From contig WBZZ01000953.1 in assembly GCA_019918135.1 (NCBI GenBank), positions 1-64,000 on the forward strand: DNA of 64,000 nt, written 5' to 3'. Made by a program: the position numbers and the translations under genes. Below the pieces are notes generated by a model. That model saw only the letters and a program-made list of their open reading frames with translations, searched no databases and was not told the origin of the DNA. The stretch is from Paulinella micropora (Eukaryota; Cercozoa; Imbricatea; Euglyphida; Paulinellidae). The stretch's first letter is position 1; every line of letters starts with the position of its first letter. This document shows positions 11,020-21,536 of the stretch, piece after piece.

Positions 11020-12230
11020 AGAGGAAATGCAAAATCATGCCGGTCAGTTTCACAAACTTTTGTGCAGAGTTTTTTCCACAGATTGTTGTGTACAGAAGAA
11101 AAGAATAGCATTCCCGCTCATTCTGAGCTGGGAAAAGAGCGGGAATGCTGTTACATCTTCTCGAAATGTCATGCTCTCAATAAAATCTCTGCACAAAAGT
11201 TTGCAAAACAGCAATCCAAAAACGAGTTTCATCGAATTGCTGGTTTGTGAAAAATAGATTAAGCTGGGTCGTGCAATGTTAGGAAATGACATTTATAGCT
11301 TCAACAAACACGTTGCAGCAGAAACATGCAAGGGATGACATGAGTTGAGAGTACGTACTAGGAAGGAAATGCAAAATCATGCCGGTCGGTTTTCACAAAC
11401 TTTTGTGCAGAGTTTTTTCCATAGATTGTTGTGTACAGAAGAAAAGAATAGCATTCCCGCTTATTCTGAGCTGGGAAAAGAGCGGGAATGCTGTTACATC
11501 TTCTCGTAATGTCATGCTCTTAATAAAATCTCTGCACAAAAGTTTGCAAAACAGCAGTCCGAAAACGAGTTTCATCGAATTGCTGGTTTATGAAAAATAG
11601 ATTAAGCTGGGTCGTGCAATGTTAGGAAATGACATTTATAGCTTCAACAAACACGTTATAGCAGAAACATGCAAGGGATGACATGAGTTGAGAGTACGTA
11701 GGAAGGAAATGCAAAATCATGCCGGTCGGTTTTCACAAACTTTTGTGCAGAGTTTTTTCCACAGATTGTTGTGTACAGAAAAAAAGAATAGCATTCCCGC
11801 TCATTCTGAGCTGGGAAAAGAGCGGGAATGCTGTTACATTTTCTCGAAATGTCATGTTCTCAATAAAATCTCTGCACAAAAGTTTGCAAAACAGCAATCC
11901 AAAAACGAGTTTCATCGAATTGCTGGTTTATGAAAAATAGATTAAGCTGGGTCGTGCAATGTTAGGAAATGACATTTATAGCTTCAACAAACACGTTATA
12001 GCAGAAACATGCAAGGGATGACATGAGTTGAGAGTACGTAGGAAGGAAATGCAAAATCATGCCGGTCGCTTTTCACAAACTTTTGTGCAGAGTTTTTTCC
12101 ACAGATTGTTGTGTACAGAAAAAAAGAATAGCATTCCCGCTCATTCTGAGCTGGGGAAAGAGCGGGAATGCTGTTACATCTTCTCGAAATGTCATGCTCT
12201 TAATAAAATCTCTGCACAAAAGTTTGATAA
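11020..12230 (+). repeat. 340 bp tandem array, three and a half units, each with a hairpin
   Basis: Units begin at about 11027, 11369, 11709 and 12049 (the last about 180 bases long) and differ by only a few percent. Each unit holds two nested inverted pairs: GCATTCCCGCT / AGCGGGAATGC around a ~20 base loop, and AAACTTTTGTGCAGAG / CTCTGCACAAAAGTTT about 110 bases apart. Frames of ~60-80 codons in the units on both strands have no protein-like character. The array lies between the divergent gene sets of the transposon, where regulatory or replication functions are plausible. Confidence 0.9.
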
Positions 12231-12376
12231 TAACACGACCCTTTTTCCACACGTTCAAATTTCAGACCGGCCCGAGAAAAATTTTAAGGTTGAAGGCGCT
12301 GACTGGTAGTTATGTCTTTGGAATTCAACTCATTTTGCTCGTTTGTCAACGTGTAGGATCACTTTCTGACTCTGGC

Positions 12377-13768
12377 ATGTCTACGAAGCACATTGCCAAG
12401 ACTCTGCAAGCCATTCTCAAAAATTCGCGTGGGGAATTGTTCCTTAAAATCAACGGGTCTGCAGACGTGCTGCCCTTTGATTGTGTGGAGATTCCCCACG
12501 CCGTCTTTTGCAAGCATGATCTGGTATATGCTTGCTCACTTACTTACTTACTTATTTATTTAATGTGCAACATGCAGGGCAAAGGCGATTTGGAGGAGTT
12601 GGTCCGCGGCTTCAGCTACACCTGGAATGCACAAGGTATTATGTATGTATGTATGTATTTATAATGCATGCATCGTAGGGATCCTGCTCAAGAATAAGCC
12701 TGTGCCCTGGGACGACGGATTGGGAGAAGCTCCTCCCGCAAAAAGGCAGAAGAGACAGGAGAAGGAGAAGGAGAAGAAGGAGAAGCAAAAAAAGAAGGAC
12801 AAAGGGAAGGAGAAGGAGAAGGAGAAGAAGAAGGAGGAGGAGAAGAAGAAGAAGGAGGAGAAGAAGAAGAAGAAGGATGAAAAGGAGAAGAAGGAGGAGG
12901 AGAAGAAGAAGAAGGAGGAGGAGGAGGAGAAGAAGAAGAAGAAGAAGGAGGAGGAGAAGAAGAAGAAGAAGGAGGAGGAGCAGAAGAAGAAGAAGAAGAA
13001 GGAGGAGAAGAAGAAGAAGAAGAAGAGGGAGAAGGAGGAGGAGGAGGAGGAGAAGAAGAAGAAGAAGAAGGAGGAGGAGGAGAAGGAGAAGAAGGAGGAG
13101 GAGAAGAAGAAGAAGGAGGAGGAGGAGGAGAAGGAGGAGGAGAAGAAGAAGAAGAATTAGCTTGCTCTTTAAGTTCACATCCGAGGACAACAAACATCGG
13201 GAGGGGGCGCTCGCGCTCGACGTTGCACTTACAAAGTACAACAATTTCGAACTGAAGGCGTCCACGCAAGTGGAGACATGTGAGGGTGAAACTTCACCTT
13301 GTGCTCCCGGGTCTTTTTCCCTATAAGTATGAAAGATTTTTATAAACTGATTGTTTATTTTTTATTTGCAGGCTCTTCATTGTCTTTCCCATTGGTTGGC
13401 GCAAGAAGACTCCTGCGCAAGTCAATCGAGGTACTGTATGTTTTTCAAAATTCACAAGCTGCACATATTTTTTATACTTGGATGTTGCAGGATCGAAGCG
13501 CTTCATTTTTGCTGCGCGCGAGGTCGACACTGACGGCGATGGCAAGGCTGACGAAATCCAATATCAGCTCATGGGTTTTTTTGGTTTTAACCTTAAACAC
13601 TCTTGCATGCTTGATCCGTCGCCGATGGACTTCGAGAAGCAGGTGAAGCCCGCGTGGCTCCTCTACGTCGGTAACCCCACGAACCCGCCTATGATTTGCA
13701 ACTGGCGGAAGCGGGAGCTTTTGCTTCTGTACGAAGCAAACAAGGTCATTTCTTCTTCTTCTTCTTCT

Positions 13769-13804
<36 letters not shown>

Positions 13805-14325
13805 ATTTTTCTTTTTCTTCTTCATATACATGTTATTATTCTTTTTCTCCACCAGCTCCATCTTTTTTTTTTTTTTTTGTTTTTTTTTTGTTTTTGTTTT
13901 TGTTTTTTTTGGCATCTTCCTTTTCTTTATTTTGCATATTTACTGCATGCTCGCCTGAAACGTTAGAAGAAGAATCAAAAAAAGGGCCCGACTGAGCCTC
14001 GCTCTTCGGGCAGGCCAAAAAAACTGAGATTCGGTAGCAACATTGTATGTAATGAAAAATGAAGGATGTATGTAATATTGTTTGGTTCTTTGTGCAGAAT
14101 CCATCGACGTCGACGATGTTCCAGACGTTCCAGACGTCCCTGAAGAAGAAGAGACCCCTGAGCCTCCTATGCCTAAGGGGTCCAGCAAGAAAAAGCCAGG
14201 TACTAGCAAATTTCATCTTTTTTTGTGTGCTTTTTTTTCAGTGTTTCTAATTTCTGACGTGACTAGGCAAGCCGAAGTCCAAAAAGCCCGCGGTCGACGC
14301 TGATGAAGTGGACATGTCGTTGGAG
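12377..14325 (+). CDS. transposon gene: spliced lysine/glutamate-rich protein
   Basis: Probable start ATG at 12377 (MSTKHIAKTLQAIL). Clear introns at 12534-12577 and 12636-12678, the second full of TATG repeats. The third exon runs into ~130 codons of Lys/Glu repeats (12755-13157). Further exons with GT-AG borders follow: about 13372-13427, 13491-13743 (with FIFAAREVDTDGDGKADE, a calcium-loop-like DxDxDG run), 14098-14201 and 14267-14325. Intron 13744-14097 contains CTT and T-rich tracts. The reading after the repeat is uncertain because the repeat can be read in more than one frame. No function is recognised; a nuclear or DNA-binding accessory role is a guess from the basic repeats. Confidence 0.45.
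12755..13157 (+). repeat. GAA/GAG/AAG low-complexity tract
   Basis: Four hundred bases of almost pure purine triplets. It is readable as Lys/Glu in the transposon gene, or as poly-Arg, poly-Leu and poly-Ser in other frames; those other frames are artefacts. Purine tracts of this length can form triplex or H-DNA. Confidence 0.9.
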
Positions 14326-14423
14326 GTATAATCTTTCCTACTCCTTCTTCTTCTTTTTCTTTTTTTTTTGTGAGGGGGGGGCCCCCGGGGGGGGGGGGGG
14401 TCAAAAGGTCTCTTTGGGCGCCG

Positions 14424-14570
14424 CAGCATATAGTTTAGAGAGGGGAGTATAGCTACTAGCTTTAGTATGGCTAGCTAGTGTGTGTGGCATTCTATCAGTG
14501 AGCCTTTCCCTGTCTTTTTTTTTCCGAGTATAATCTCTCTAACGGGAAGCGCTGACGTTTTTTTTTCAAA

Positions 14571-14575
<5 letters not shown>
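14424..14575 (-). repeat. inner inverted repeat, right copy
   Basis: Inverted counterpart of 10355-10509. Read outward it leads, after an (ATT)n tract, toward the plus-strand frame at 14973-15584. Together the pair could be the ends of a nested 4.2 kb element or two outward-facing promoters. Confidence 0.75.
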
Positions 14576-14640
<65 letters not shown>

Positions 14641-14815
14641 TAGGGAGTACATAGGCCATCGGTCCCTTTCCATGGGCTGATTGGTATAAAGCTCCTAGAG
14701 TGATGTTCTATGCCGTCACTTCCTTTATTCCACCGATTGGTGTGGAGACTTTCCTTATGGAATGGAGGACTGGATGCACATGGCCTTTTGTCTCAGCAAT
14801 TGGCAGGAGATATAC

Positions 14816-14913
<98 letters not shown>
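14571..14913. repeat. two (ATT)n tracts with a ~170 base spacer
   Basis: Tracts at about 14571-14640 and 14816-14912. The spacer (14641-14815) shows no convincing gene. The tracts mirror the (AAT)n blocks on the other side of the array. Confidence 0.85.
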
Positions 14914-14972
14914 TTTGTTGTTGTTGTTGTCGTTGCTGTTGGTTTGTTCTGCCACTGCCTTGTTCGCAAGAA

Positions 14973-15584
14973 ATGAACGACTTCTTTCAAAACAACGGCG
15001 ACCGGTATTGTATTCAGGGTAGTTCGTCCGCCGGCGTGTCGAAAGAAGTCGTTCAGGATCTTGTGAACAAGGCAATGTCAGAACAAGCCGCATCCATTAA
15101 GGAAATGCTAGCAGAAGAAAGAAAGTTGAGAGAGGAGGAAAGGAAGAAAAAAGAAGCGCAAGATCGGAAGGAAAAAGAGGCGCAAGAGAAGCGACAACGG
15201 GAAGAGGAGAGAAGAAAGAGGAAGAATTCGAAGAAGGAGAAGGAGGAGGAGGAGGAGGAGGAGGAGGAAAGCTCAGAAGAAGAGAACGAGAGAGTGAAGA
15301 AGAAGATGAAGAAGAATAACAAGAACAAGAAAAACTATGATGATAATGATAACAACAACAACAACATCAGCAACAACAACAGCAACAACAACAACAACAA
15401 CAACAAAAATAGTAAGAGCGAGAGAGAAAGCTTGCTGGAGGATCTCATCGCGCGGATGGCAGCTGGCGCTCTGTCTGCTGGTAACTCACCTTCCACCCCC
15501 CAACGCGGCACCGGTCTCACCGCTCCCAGCTCACCTAACGCATGGGAGTTTGTTTTAGCATCGCTTGCGCTGACTCGGCGCTAA
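14973..15584 (+). CDS. transposon gene or exon: Glu/Lys- and Asn-rich protein
   Basis: A frame of 203 codons from ATG 14973 (MNDFFQNNGDRYCIQGSSS). Residues ~30-120 are a highly charged helix rich in Lys, Glu and Arg, followed by an Asp/Asn run from AAC repeats and a Ser/Pro-rich end. Coiled-coil character is clear, function is not. It could be a 3' exon of the gene to its left. Confidence 0.4.
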   Translation: MNDFFQNNGDRYCIQGSSSAGVSKEVVQDLVNKAMSEQAASIKEMLAEERKLREEERKKKEAQDRKEKEAQEKRQREEERRKRKNSKKEKEEEEEEEEESSEEENERVKKKMKKNNKNKKNYDDNDNNNNNISNNNSNNNNNNNKNSKSERESLLEDLIARMAAGALSAGNSPSTPQRGTGLTAPSSPNAWEFVLASLALTRR

Positions 15585-15926
15585 CTTCAAATGCACGCAC
15601 CAGGTAGTTTGCATAGCTTTCACTTTTCTCCTTCATCTGAAAGATGTTTGAATTTGTTTTGTGTTTTTTTTCTTTGTAGTAGTGTAGTATTAATCGTAAT
15701 TTTTTGCACTGGCAGGTTTGTTATGGTCGAAAGCGTGATTAAGAACGTTTGTCGCGTGCAAGAGTTAAACAAACTTCTAATTTAGTTAGTATGATATTAT
15801 GGAGTTAGATTTATTATTTTTTTTAGTAATTAAAGAAATTTTGTTGTAGAATCTATGTATTTTGCGTGGCGACATCGCACTTCTCTTCCTCCCCCGTTCC
15901 CCCCTCCCCCTCCCCCCCCCCGGGGG

Positions 15927-16289
15927 GGAATTTATTGTAGGTAAAAGCAATGTTTATTATCATAATAAAGTAAAATGCTTAATGTAAACAAAGATAAACA
16001 AAATTAAAAGCAAATTCTGCATGTTGGGCATTGTTATCATCATAGATTCATAGTAGCCGGGACTATGAAAAAGGAGAAAGATTACCGTGTCGGACCGGTT
16101 CCTGCCCACCTCTGAAGATGAAGTTAAAGTGTATTACAATTAATAAAAACATGTTTTAATATTATTTTTATATGTTCTGCAATCAGTGAATTGATTTCCT
16201 TTCATTTCCACACGTTTTCAAAAAAGTCCATATACTTCATGGAAAATTTCGGAAAAAGGGATACCCCCAAGATTGTCGAATGTTTAGTT
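15927..16289 (-). repeat. right terminal inverted repeat
   Basis: Reverse complement of 5621-5983; ends GTTTAGTT at 16289. The inner border is a C/G run (about 15895-15925), as the left inner border is a G run. Confidence 0.9.
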
Positions 16290-16293
16290 CTAG
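16290..16293. repeat. CTAG target-site copy, right
   Basis: Second CTAG, flanking the right terminal inverted repeat; see the left copy at 5617-5620. Confidence 0.6.
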
Positions 16294-17024
16294 CCCGGGG
16301 CCCGCATTCTCAGCGTTTGGACTGCACGACAAAAACGGGGCGCAGGTACAAACCCTTCCAGTGTCTCGCAGGTCGGTAGGCCCTCTGAACTGGGGAACAC
16401 AAGTCGCGGGCGAGGTCCGCCGCGCGCCCGGGCCTATTTGTCGGCTCTCTCTTACTCTCGGCGGGGCCCGCCGCTACGCGCAGGACCAGATGAGCGCGCT
16501 CCTGCGTGCGCACACTGTGCCTTACTTGGGGTCCGAGGTTCAGAAAACGTCGTTTGGAAGCCCTCGGGTTACATCATGAGCTACACGACCAAGAATACCG
16601 CCGTCTGCCCTTTCCGCCACGCCGCGACGGGCAGCACTGACCCGCACCACTCCAATCGCTTGCTCGTGACCTTGGGCCAAACCGAATTGACCATTACCTG
16701 CCTCAGCGCGCATTGCGCTCGGAATGTATCCCGGGCGCGCTTCCTGCTGCCCCACGCCACGCGCTACAAGCTCTGTCTCGCGCGGCCCTGCGCAGTCTCC
16801 CTCGACATTCCATTTGCGACAGAGGATAGTGCCCCTGCCTCTCCGTACAAAGAAGAAAATATACCATCGGATACAAACAAACAAAAAGTGGCTACAGCCG
16901 AGAACAAGCAAGAGACTCAAGGTGACTTTACCCTTTCCCCCCCCTTGGAGAGGGTGCGGCTGTGCATTCTCATTTGTTTGTGTTGTTCGTTTGTATCCGA
17001 GGGTCTGCATCGTCCCAGAACTTA
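16290..17024 (+). CDS. UL52/PrimPol-type DNA primase, C-terminal part, broken
   Basis: This flank of the transposon carries coding sequence with a pattern close to the zinc site at the C-terminal end of herpes UL52 and PrimPol enzymes: CPFRH, then HHSN followed by a beta-strand (RLLVTLG), then CLSAHC. In PrimPol that module binds single-stranded DNA and nucleotide for primer synthesis. It is in the right position and orientation to be the remainder of the gene that begins at 4495. The tail after ~16830 is polar and may not be coding to the end. Confidence 0.55.
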
Positions 17025-17730
17025 GCACACCTTTTCCTTCTTTCTTTTCCCCACCTCTGTACTTTCGCCTTCTCCCGTGCACAGCTTTTCCCTATTTGTG
17101 TGTGTACAGACGGTCGTAAGGGAGCGCGACAGACGGAGAGTAGGAACCCACATGTCATTTTACCCCCCCCCCCCCGCGCCCCTTTCCCTCTTTGTTTTGG
17201 CAAGAAATAGCTCGCAGGGGTGCTCCCCCTTGGGGAAGGAGGGGGGGAGACCGCCCGGGTGTGTGTGAGCTTTTCTTGGGCGGCCGGTGGGCGGGGCTGC
17301 CCCCCCCCGGTGTGTGCCTGGGGGGATTTTCTGGTGAACGGTGGGGGTTTATGGCAAGGGGGGTGTTCAGGCCTATCGACGACCACTGCCTATTATGTGC
17401 ATGCAGAAGGAGTGTATGTATATTATAGTGACTGGGCCAGGCCATGCATCCCGGGTGGCCCTTTTCATTGCAGAATGGCCATCCACACCCGGGCAGGCCT
17501 ATCGATAATTCTTTATTATTTTCGAATGACCCCCTTTTCACACCCCACACCTTAAAATTCCGGTGCAAACCCCCCCACTCACACAACTATCCATGAAATG
17601 GTAGGCGCACAGCTCAGCGGAAGAGGGCGGGAGCGATGATGAACAGGGCGATACAGTCGACCCCGGCCAGTCGCACGAGAGGAAATGGGTCAAGCCGCTG
17701 GCTGCGCGAGTCACCGCAGTGCTCAAGTAC
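17025..17730. other. intergenic region with C/G runs and a short direct repeat
   Basis: No gene is convincing. It holds C and G runs near 17163, 17240 and 17300, and the 12-mer CAGGCCTATCGA at about 17368 and 17494, plus an inverted CCCGGGTG/CACCCGGG pair (17449 and 17477). The frame of the helicase gene is open leftwards to about 17606 without an ATG, so a short upstream exon may lie here. Confidence 0.4.
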
Positions 17731-20700
17731 ATGAAATGCTGCATAGTACAGCCGGTGTCTCCTATGCTGGAAGACCCGAAGCAAATGGAAGAGCCCCAAA
17801 ACTACCCGCCAATCAAGCGTTTCACGGCAGTCCTCGGAGCCAACTCGCCGTGCGTCCTGTCATACGCTAGGCGCGAGCCAGACAAACATACGGAAGAGGC
17901 GCAGGTAGAGATTGCGGTGGACGACGATACTTCGGAAATCTGGCTGGTTGCACACTGTAACCTGTGCGATGCCAAGCGCGCGAATGGAGAGGAAGAACCC
18001 GAGCGGCGGGTGGGACGGCTTGTGAACTATTTCCAGGGCAAGGGGGAGGAAGAAGGAGGGGGTGCGGAGCTGGGGTCCATCGTCGACGAGCTACGAACAA
18101 GGAGGCTCAGGGAAGTGCTAGCGAGCGAGCAGCAACGGAAGGCGCTGGAGCTGGTGCGGGGTAGCAGTGCCAAGCGACGCTGGCCCGCGTGGGAGACGCG
18201 AGGGCTCTGTTCTGGCGACAACTGTGAGTCGCAGACCATCGAGGTTCACAAGACGAATTTCTGGTGGACCTGGCGTGCCTGGGCGGGACCTGGAAGAGCT
18301 TGGGCGGTTCACGGGTGACCAAACATGGGGGAATGCAGGACGGCTACGGCTGTATAGGCGTGCTGGATGGGCTGCGCAGAGCAGATGAAAAGTGGCGGCC
18401 CTGGGTGAAGGTGCGCGAAGACGTGGCTTCGGAGTGGGCGCGGCCGTTCACGCTCAGCGACGATTTCTCGATCATGCTACTGCAAGAGTCGTTGGGCGCG
18501 GGCAAGACGACCCAAGAGAGGAACCTCGTCGAGGCCGTGCTGACGCGCCAGAAGCCGGGTGCCTGGGCACCTGAGATGTACGAGCTGCTGCTGCGGTGGC
18601 TAAAAAAGTGGGAAAATTCCAAGGACCTGCCCCCGGGCCAAGTTCCTACGTTCCTGATCTTAGCTAGCCGCCGAACCTTCTGCGAATCGCAGGCGCATGC
18701 ATTCAAGGATTACAAGTTCAGCTTCAAGCCGCTGGACGCGTTAGGCAGTGACCGCGGGATCTGGACGTTTGAAAGTTTGCATTCGCTGGCCACCATAAGG
18801 GGGCAAAGCAGGACGATGGCCGTGCGGCCTACAACATCCTGCTGCTGGACGAGTGCGAGAGTTTGCTGTACCAGGCTACGCAAGGCCTAAACGCGGAAAA
18901 GGACCACATGAATCTGATGACGTTGGAGATGCTCGTCCGGGAAGCGGGCAAGATCGTTTGCCTGGACGCGTTCATGACCCCCCGCACGCTCGAGGTGCTG
19001 CACGCCATGAGGCAGGGGCCGGGAGTGGCGGGCAGCGATGCGCGAGCTAGTGACTGCAGTACGTACCTGCGCTGCAGCAGCTTCCGCAAGCAAAGCAACC
19101 GCCAGTACTTTGAGCACAAGAGCCGGCAGAGCATCGAGCGGAAGATCGAGCTAGACCTGCTGAACGGGAAAAAGGTGATGGTAGCGGTGGGAAACCGGCG
19201 AGAGGGGGAGGAACTGAGCGAGAAAATGATGCGCACGGTGCGGAACTTGAAAATGCAATGTTATTTCGGGGCGCGGGCCCAAAAGTACCTGCGGCGAGAC
19301 CTGGGAGAGGGCTACGCAAATGATTTCAAGGGCGATCTGTGGCCCGTGTGGTCGCAGCTGCACTACGTGTGTTTCTCTTGCACTCTGACTTTTGGAGTCA
19401 GCTTCGCAGAGCCCGCGGGTGTAAACGAGTTCCATTTCCACGCGCTGTACGTGCTGCTGGACAACAACCAGATTCTGGCACGGGACTATGCGCAGATGAG
19501 TGGGCGGGTGCGCAATGTGCATGAAATGCACGTGTATTTCAAGACGCCGTTTGTGTCCACCCACGCGCCGCTGACCCTGAGGGATGTCGAGGCTTCGCTC
19601 GTGCACAGGGTGAATGCAGAGAAAGGCATGCCAGGAAGCGGGCTCGTTTTCCAACACAAACTGCGGGTTGGTCTGGACAGGATGGCGCGCTTAATCCCCG
19701 TGCGCGATTGGAACTTCATCTCGGTGGCCTACGCGACCCTTGAAAGAAACCTGTCCATGTACAGAACCAAGGATACTTTCTGCTATTATTTGTGGCGCAT
19801 GGGCTGCGACAAGCTCATCGGGGTGGACTATGCGGCCACGGAGCTGCCACCGCCGGAGGAATGGCACCAGTGGCCCGGCGGAGTCACGACCGCGATGCAC
19901 GAAGAACGGAACCAGGAGGCCGACAAGGCCCGAGAGGAGCGCCAGAAGGCCAAGGAATCAGCCGTCACCGCCCTGGAGCAAGCGGCAATGCGCATGAGCG
20001 ACGAGGAACTGCGCCGAGAGATCAAGCTGCAGGAGGAGAGAGGGGACAAAGACAAGGCACCGGAGGGGCTGGTTACGGGTACCACGGCTCTGCGGGACGG
20101 GACCTCCGGGCGGTCGGCGCTGGAGCGGGTGCCCTACCTGAAATTGCTGCTAAGGCACCCGTCGGCCAGACCCGCGCTGGACTACGCGACGGCGTGCCGT
20201 CTCGCGGCGCAGAAGCGGCTGCTGGGGTTGCTGGGCACCTGGTGCCTCTATAGCGGCCGTCGCGAGGCTTCCCAGGCTTGGGTCGAGTGGCAAATCACGG
20301 TGCTCGGCGACCTCCACCCTTTGTCGGTGCAGAGGAGCAAAAATCCCACCTCCCGCGTAATCTTCCTCGAAGCCCTCGCAACTCTGTTGTTGCAGGAAAG
20401 CAAGGCGGGCCCCCTGCAGAGACCTATAGATCGCCTGCTGGGCGGCGAAGAGATCTCGTGGGGGACGATAGTCGCTAACCAGCGGCGGCTGGAGTCGTTG
20501 TTTAAGGACGGGCATGCGCTCTGGACAAGGTCACACGGGCTTGAAATCAGCCCCAATACGGTGAACCGTTTGGAGCCCGCGGGCGACGAAAAGAGTGGTC
20601 AGTCGGCAGCTCTGTCGGCCTATGCCTGCCGGGACTTGCTCGCGCAGTTTTTTAAGATATGCTTGCGATCAAGCTTCGAAAAACCGTTGACGCCCAGCGG

Positions 20701-21142
20701 CGGGGGATTGCGGCGCAGAAATGCACAGGGTAGGAAGCATGCTATCTACCGCTTGGTGCTGTTCAAGGAAATTAACTTGTCTGCGGGTCTGTCTTGTGAA
20801 CCTCCCCTCGAAGCCAGCCCACGGCAGGCCCGTGAGAAAGAGAGCGAGGAAATCAAGGACAAGAAGCAAAAGGAAAAGAAAAAGCAAGCCAAGAAGAAAA
20901 AGCAAGCAAAAAAGAAAAAGCAACAGGAAGAAAAGCAAGAGAAGGACAAGCAAGAGGAAGAAAAGCAAGAAAACGAGGAAAAAAAAGAGGCCATCGACCC
21001 CTTGCGGCTCATTCACGAGGTCGCAGAGGATCCAAGCTTAACGACGGACCCGAGTTGGCTTACAGACGACGGGCGCTCGATCCCCCCCGCACCAGCCCGC
21101 GGCAACGGCGGGGAGCCGCCGGCCAAAAAACAGTGCCGTTAA
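17731..21142 (+). CDS. origin-binding-protein type SF2 helicase (herpes UL9-like), broken
   Basis: Superfamily 2 helicase motifs appear in order: Walker A GAGKTT (about 18498), motif Ia (FLILASRRTF), motif II DECES (about 18850), a III-like VCLDAFMTPRT, and motif VI QMSGRVRN (about 19490). The DE-C/I-ES box and the D-A-F-x-x-R-T block are typical of the herpes origin-binding protein family (Herpes_ori_bp), which unwinds viral origins and recruits replication proteins. The C-terminal third is unlike known families; residues near 20830-20990 are Lys/Glu/Gln-rich coiled coil. The first in-frame ATG is 17731. The gene appears broken about twice. Confidence 0.75.
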
Positions 21143-21536
21143 GACAAGAAAATTTTTGTTAAAAAAAGCTCACGATTCTTACAACTCTGGCCGCCCCCCC
21201 CCCCCCGCTCCTCTCTCCCGATATGAAGCCCACCCTCCCTCTCTCTCTGAGCTAGCAATATCCGGGTTCCGGAGTAAAAAAAAACTTTTTTGGTTTCGCT
21301 AGAGTTTTGTCAGTGCCAAAGGTTTGGAGGGGGGGGGGGGGGCCGGGGCAAAGCTACCCAAAAAAAATCACAGTTTTCCCCCCGCCCGCCGGCCTTCGCT
21401 CGTTGGGAAAGACTTAAAAACATGTGTTGCCAAAATCGAGAAATTACCGCGGCCGTGCACGTTCTTGCTATATTTGTGTGTGTGTGTAAAAGTCTTCCCA
21501 ACCACTCTCTCTCTCTCTCACGATCCAGGTTCGGAC
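21143..21536. other. intergenic/leader region before RING gene
   Basis: Contains C and G runs (about 21194 and 21327) and, close to the next start codon, a CT-repeat followed by CGATCCAG, which looks like a 3' splice site of a leader intron. Confidence 0.4.

Noticed and set aside
11027-12310. Repeated 60-90 codon frames such as FHKLLCRVFSTDCCVQKK
   Set aside because: They arise once per 340 bp unit on both strands and have no protein-like constraint; the unit is better seen as structured repeat DNA.
12639-13326. Long poly-Leu, poly-Ser/Pro and poly-Arg frames over the purine tract
   Set aside because: Repeat artefacts; only the Lys/Glu frame continues from a spliced upstream exon with normal composition.
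18344-18706. Minus-strand frames opposite the helicase gene
   Set aside because: Mirror frames of a clearly motif-bearing plus-strand gene.
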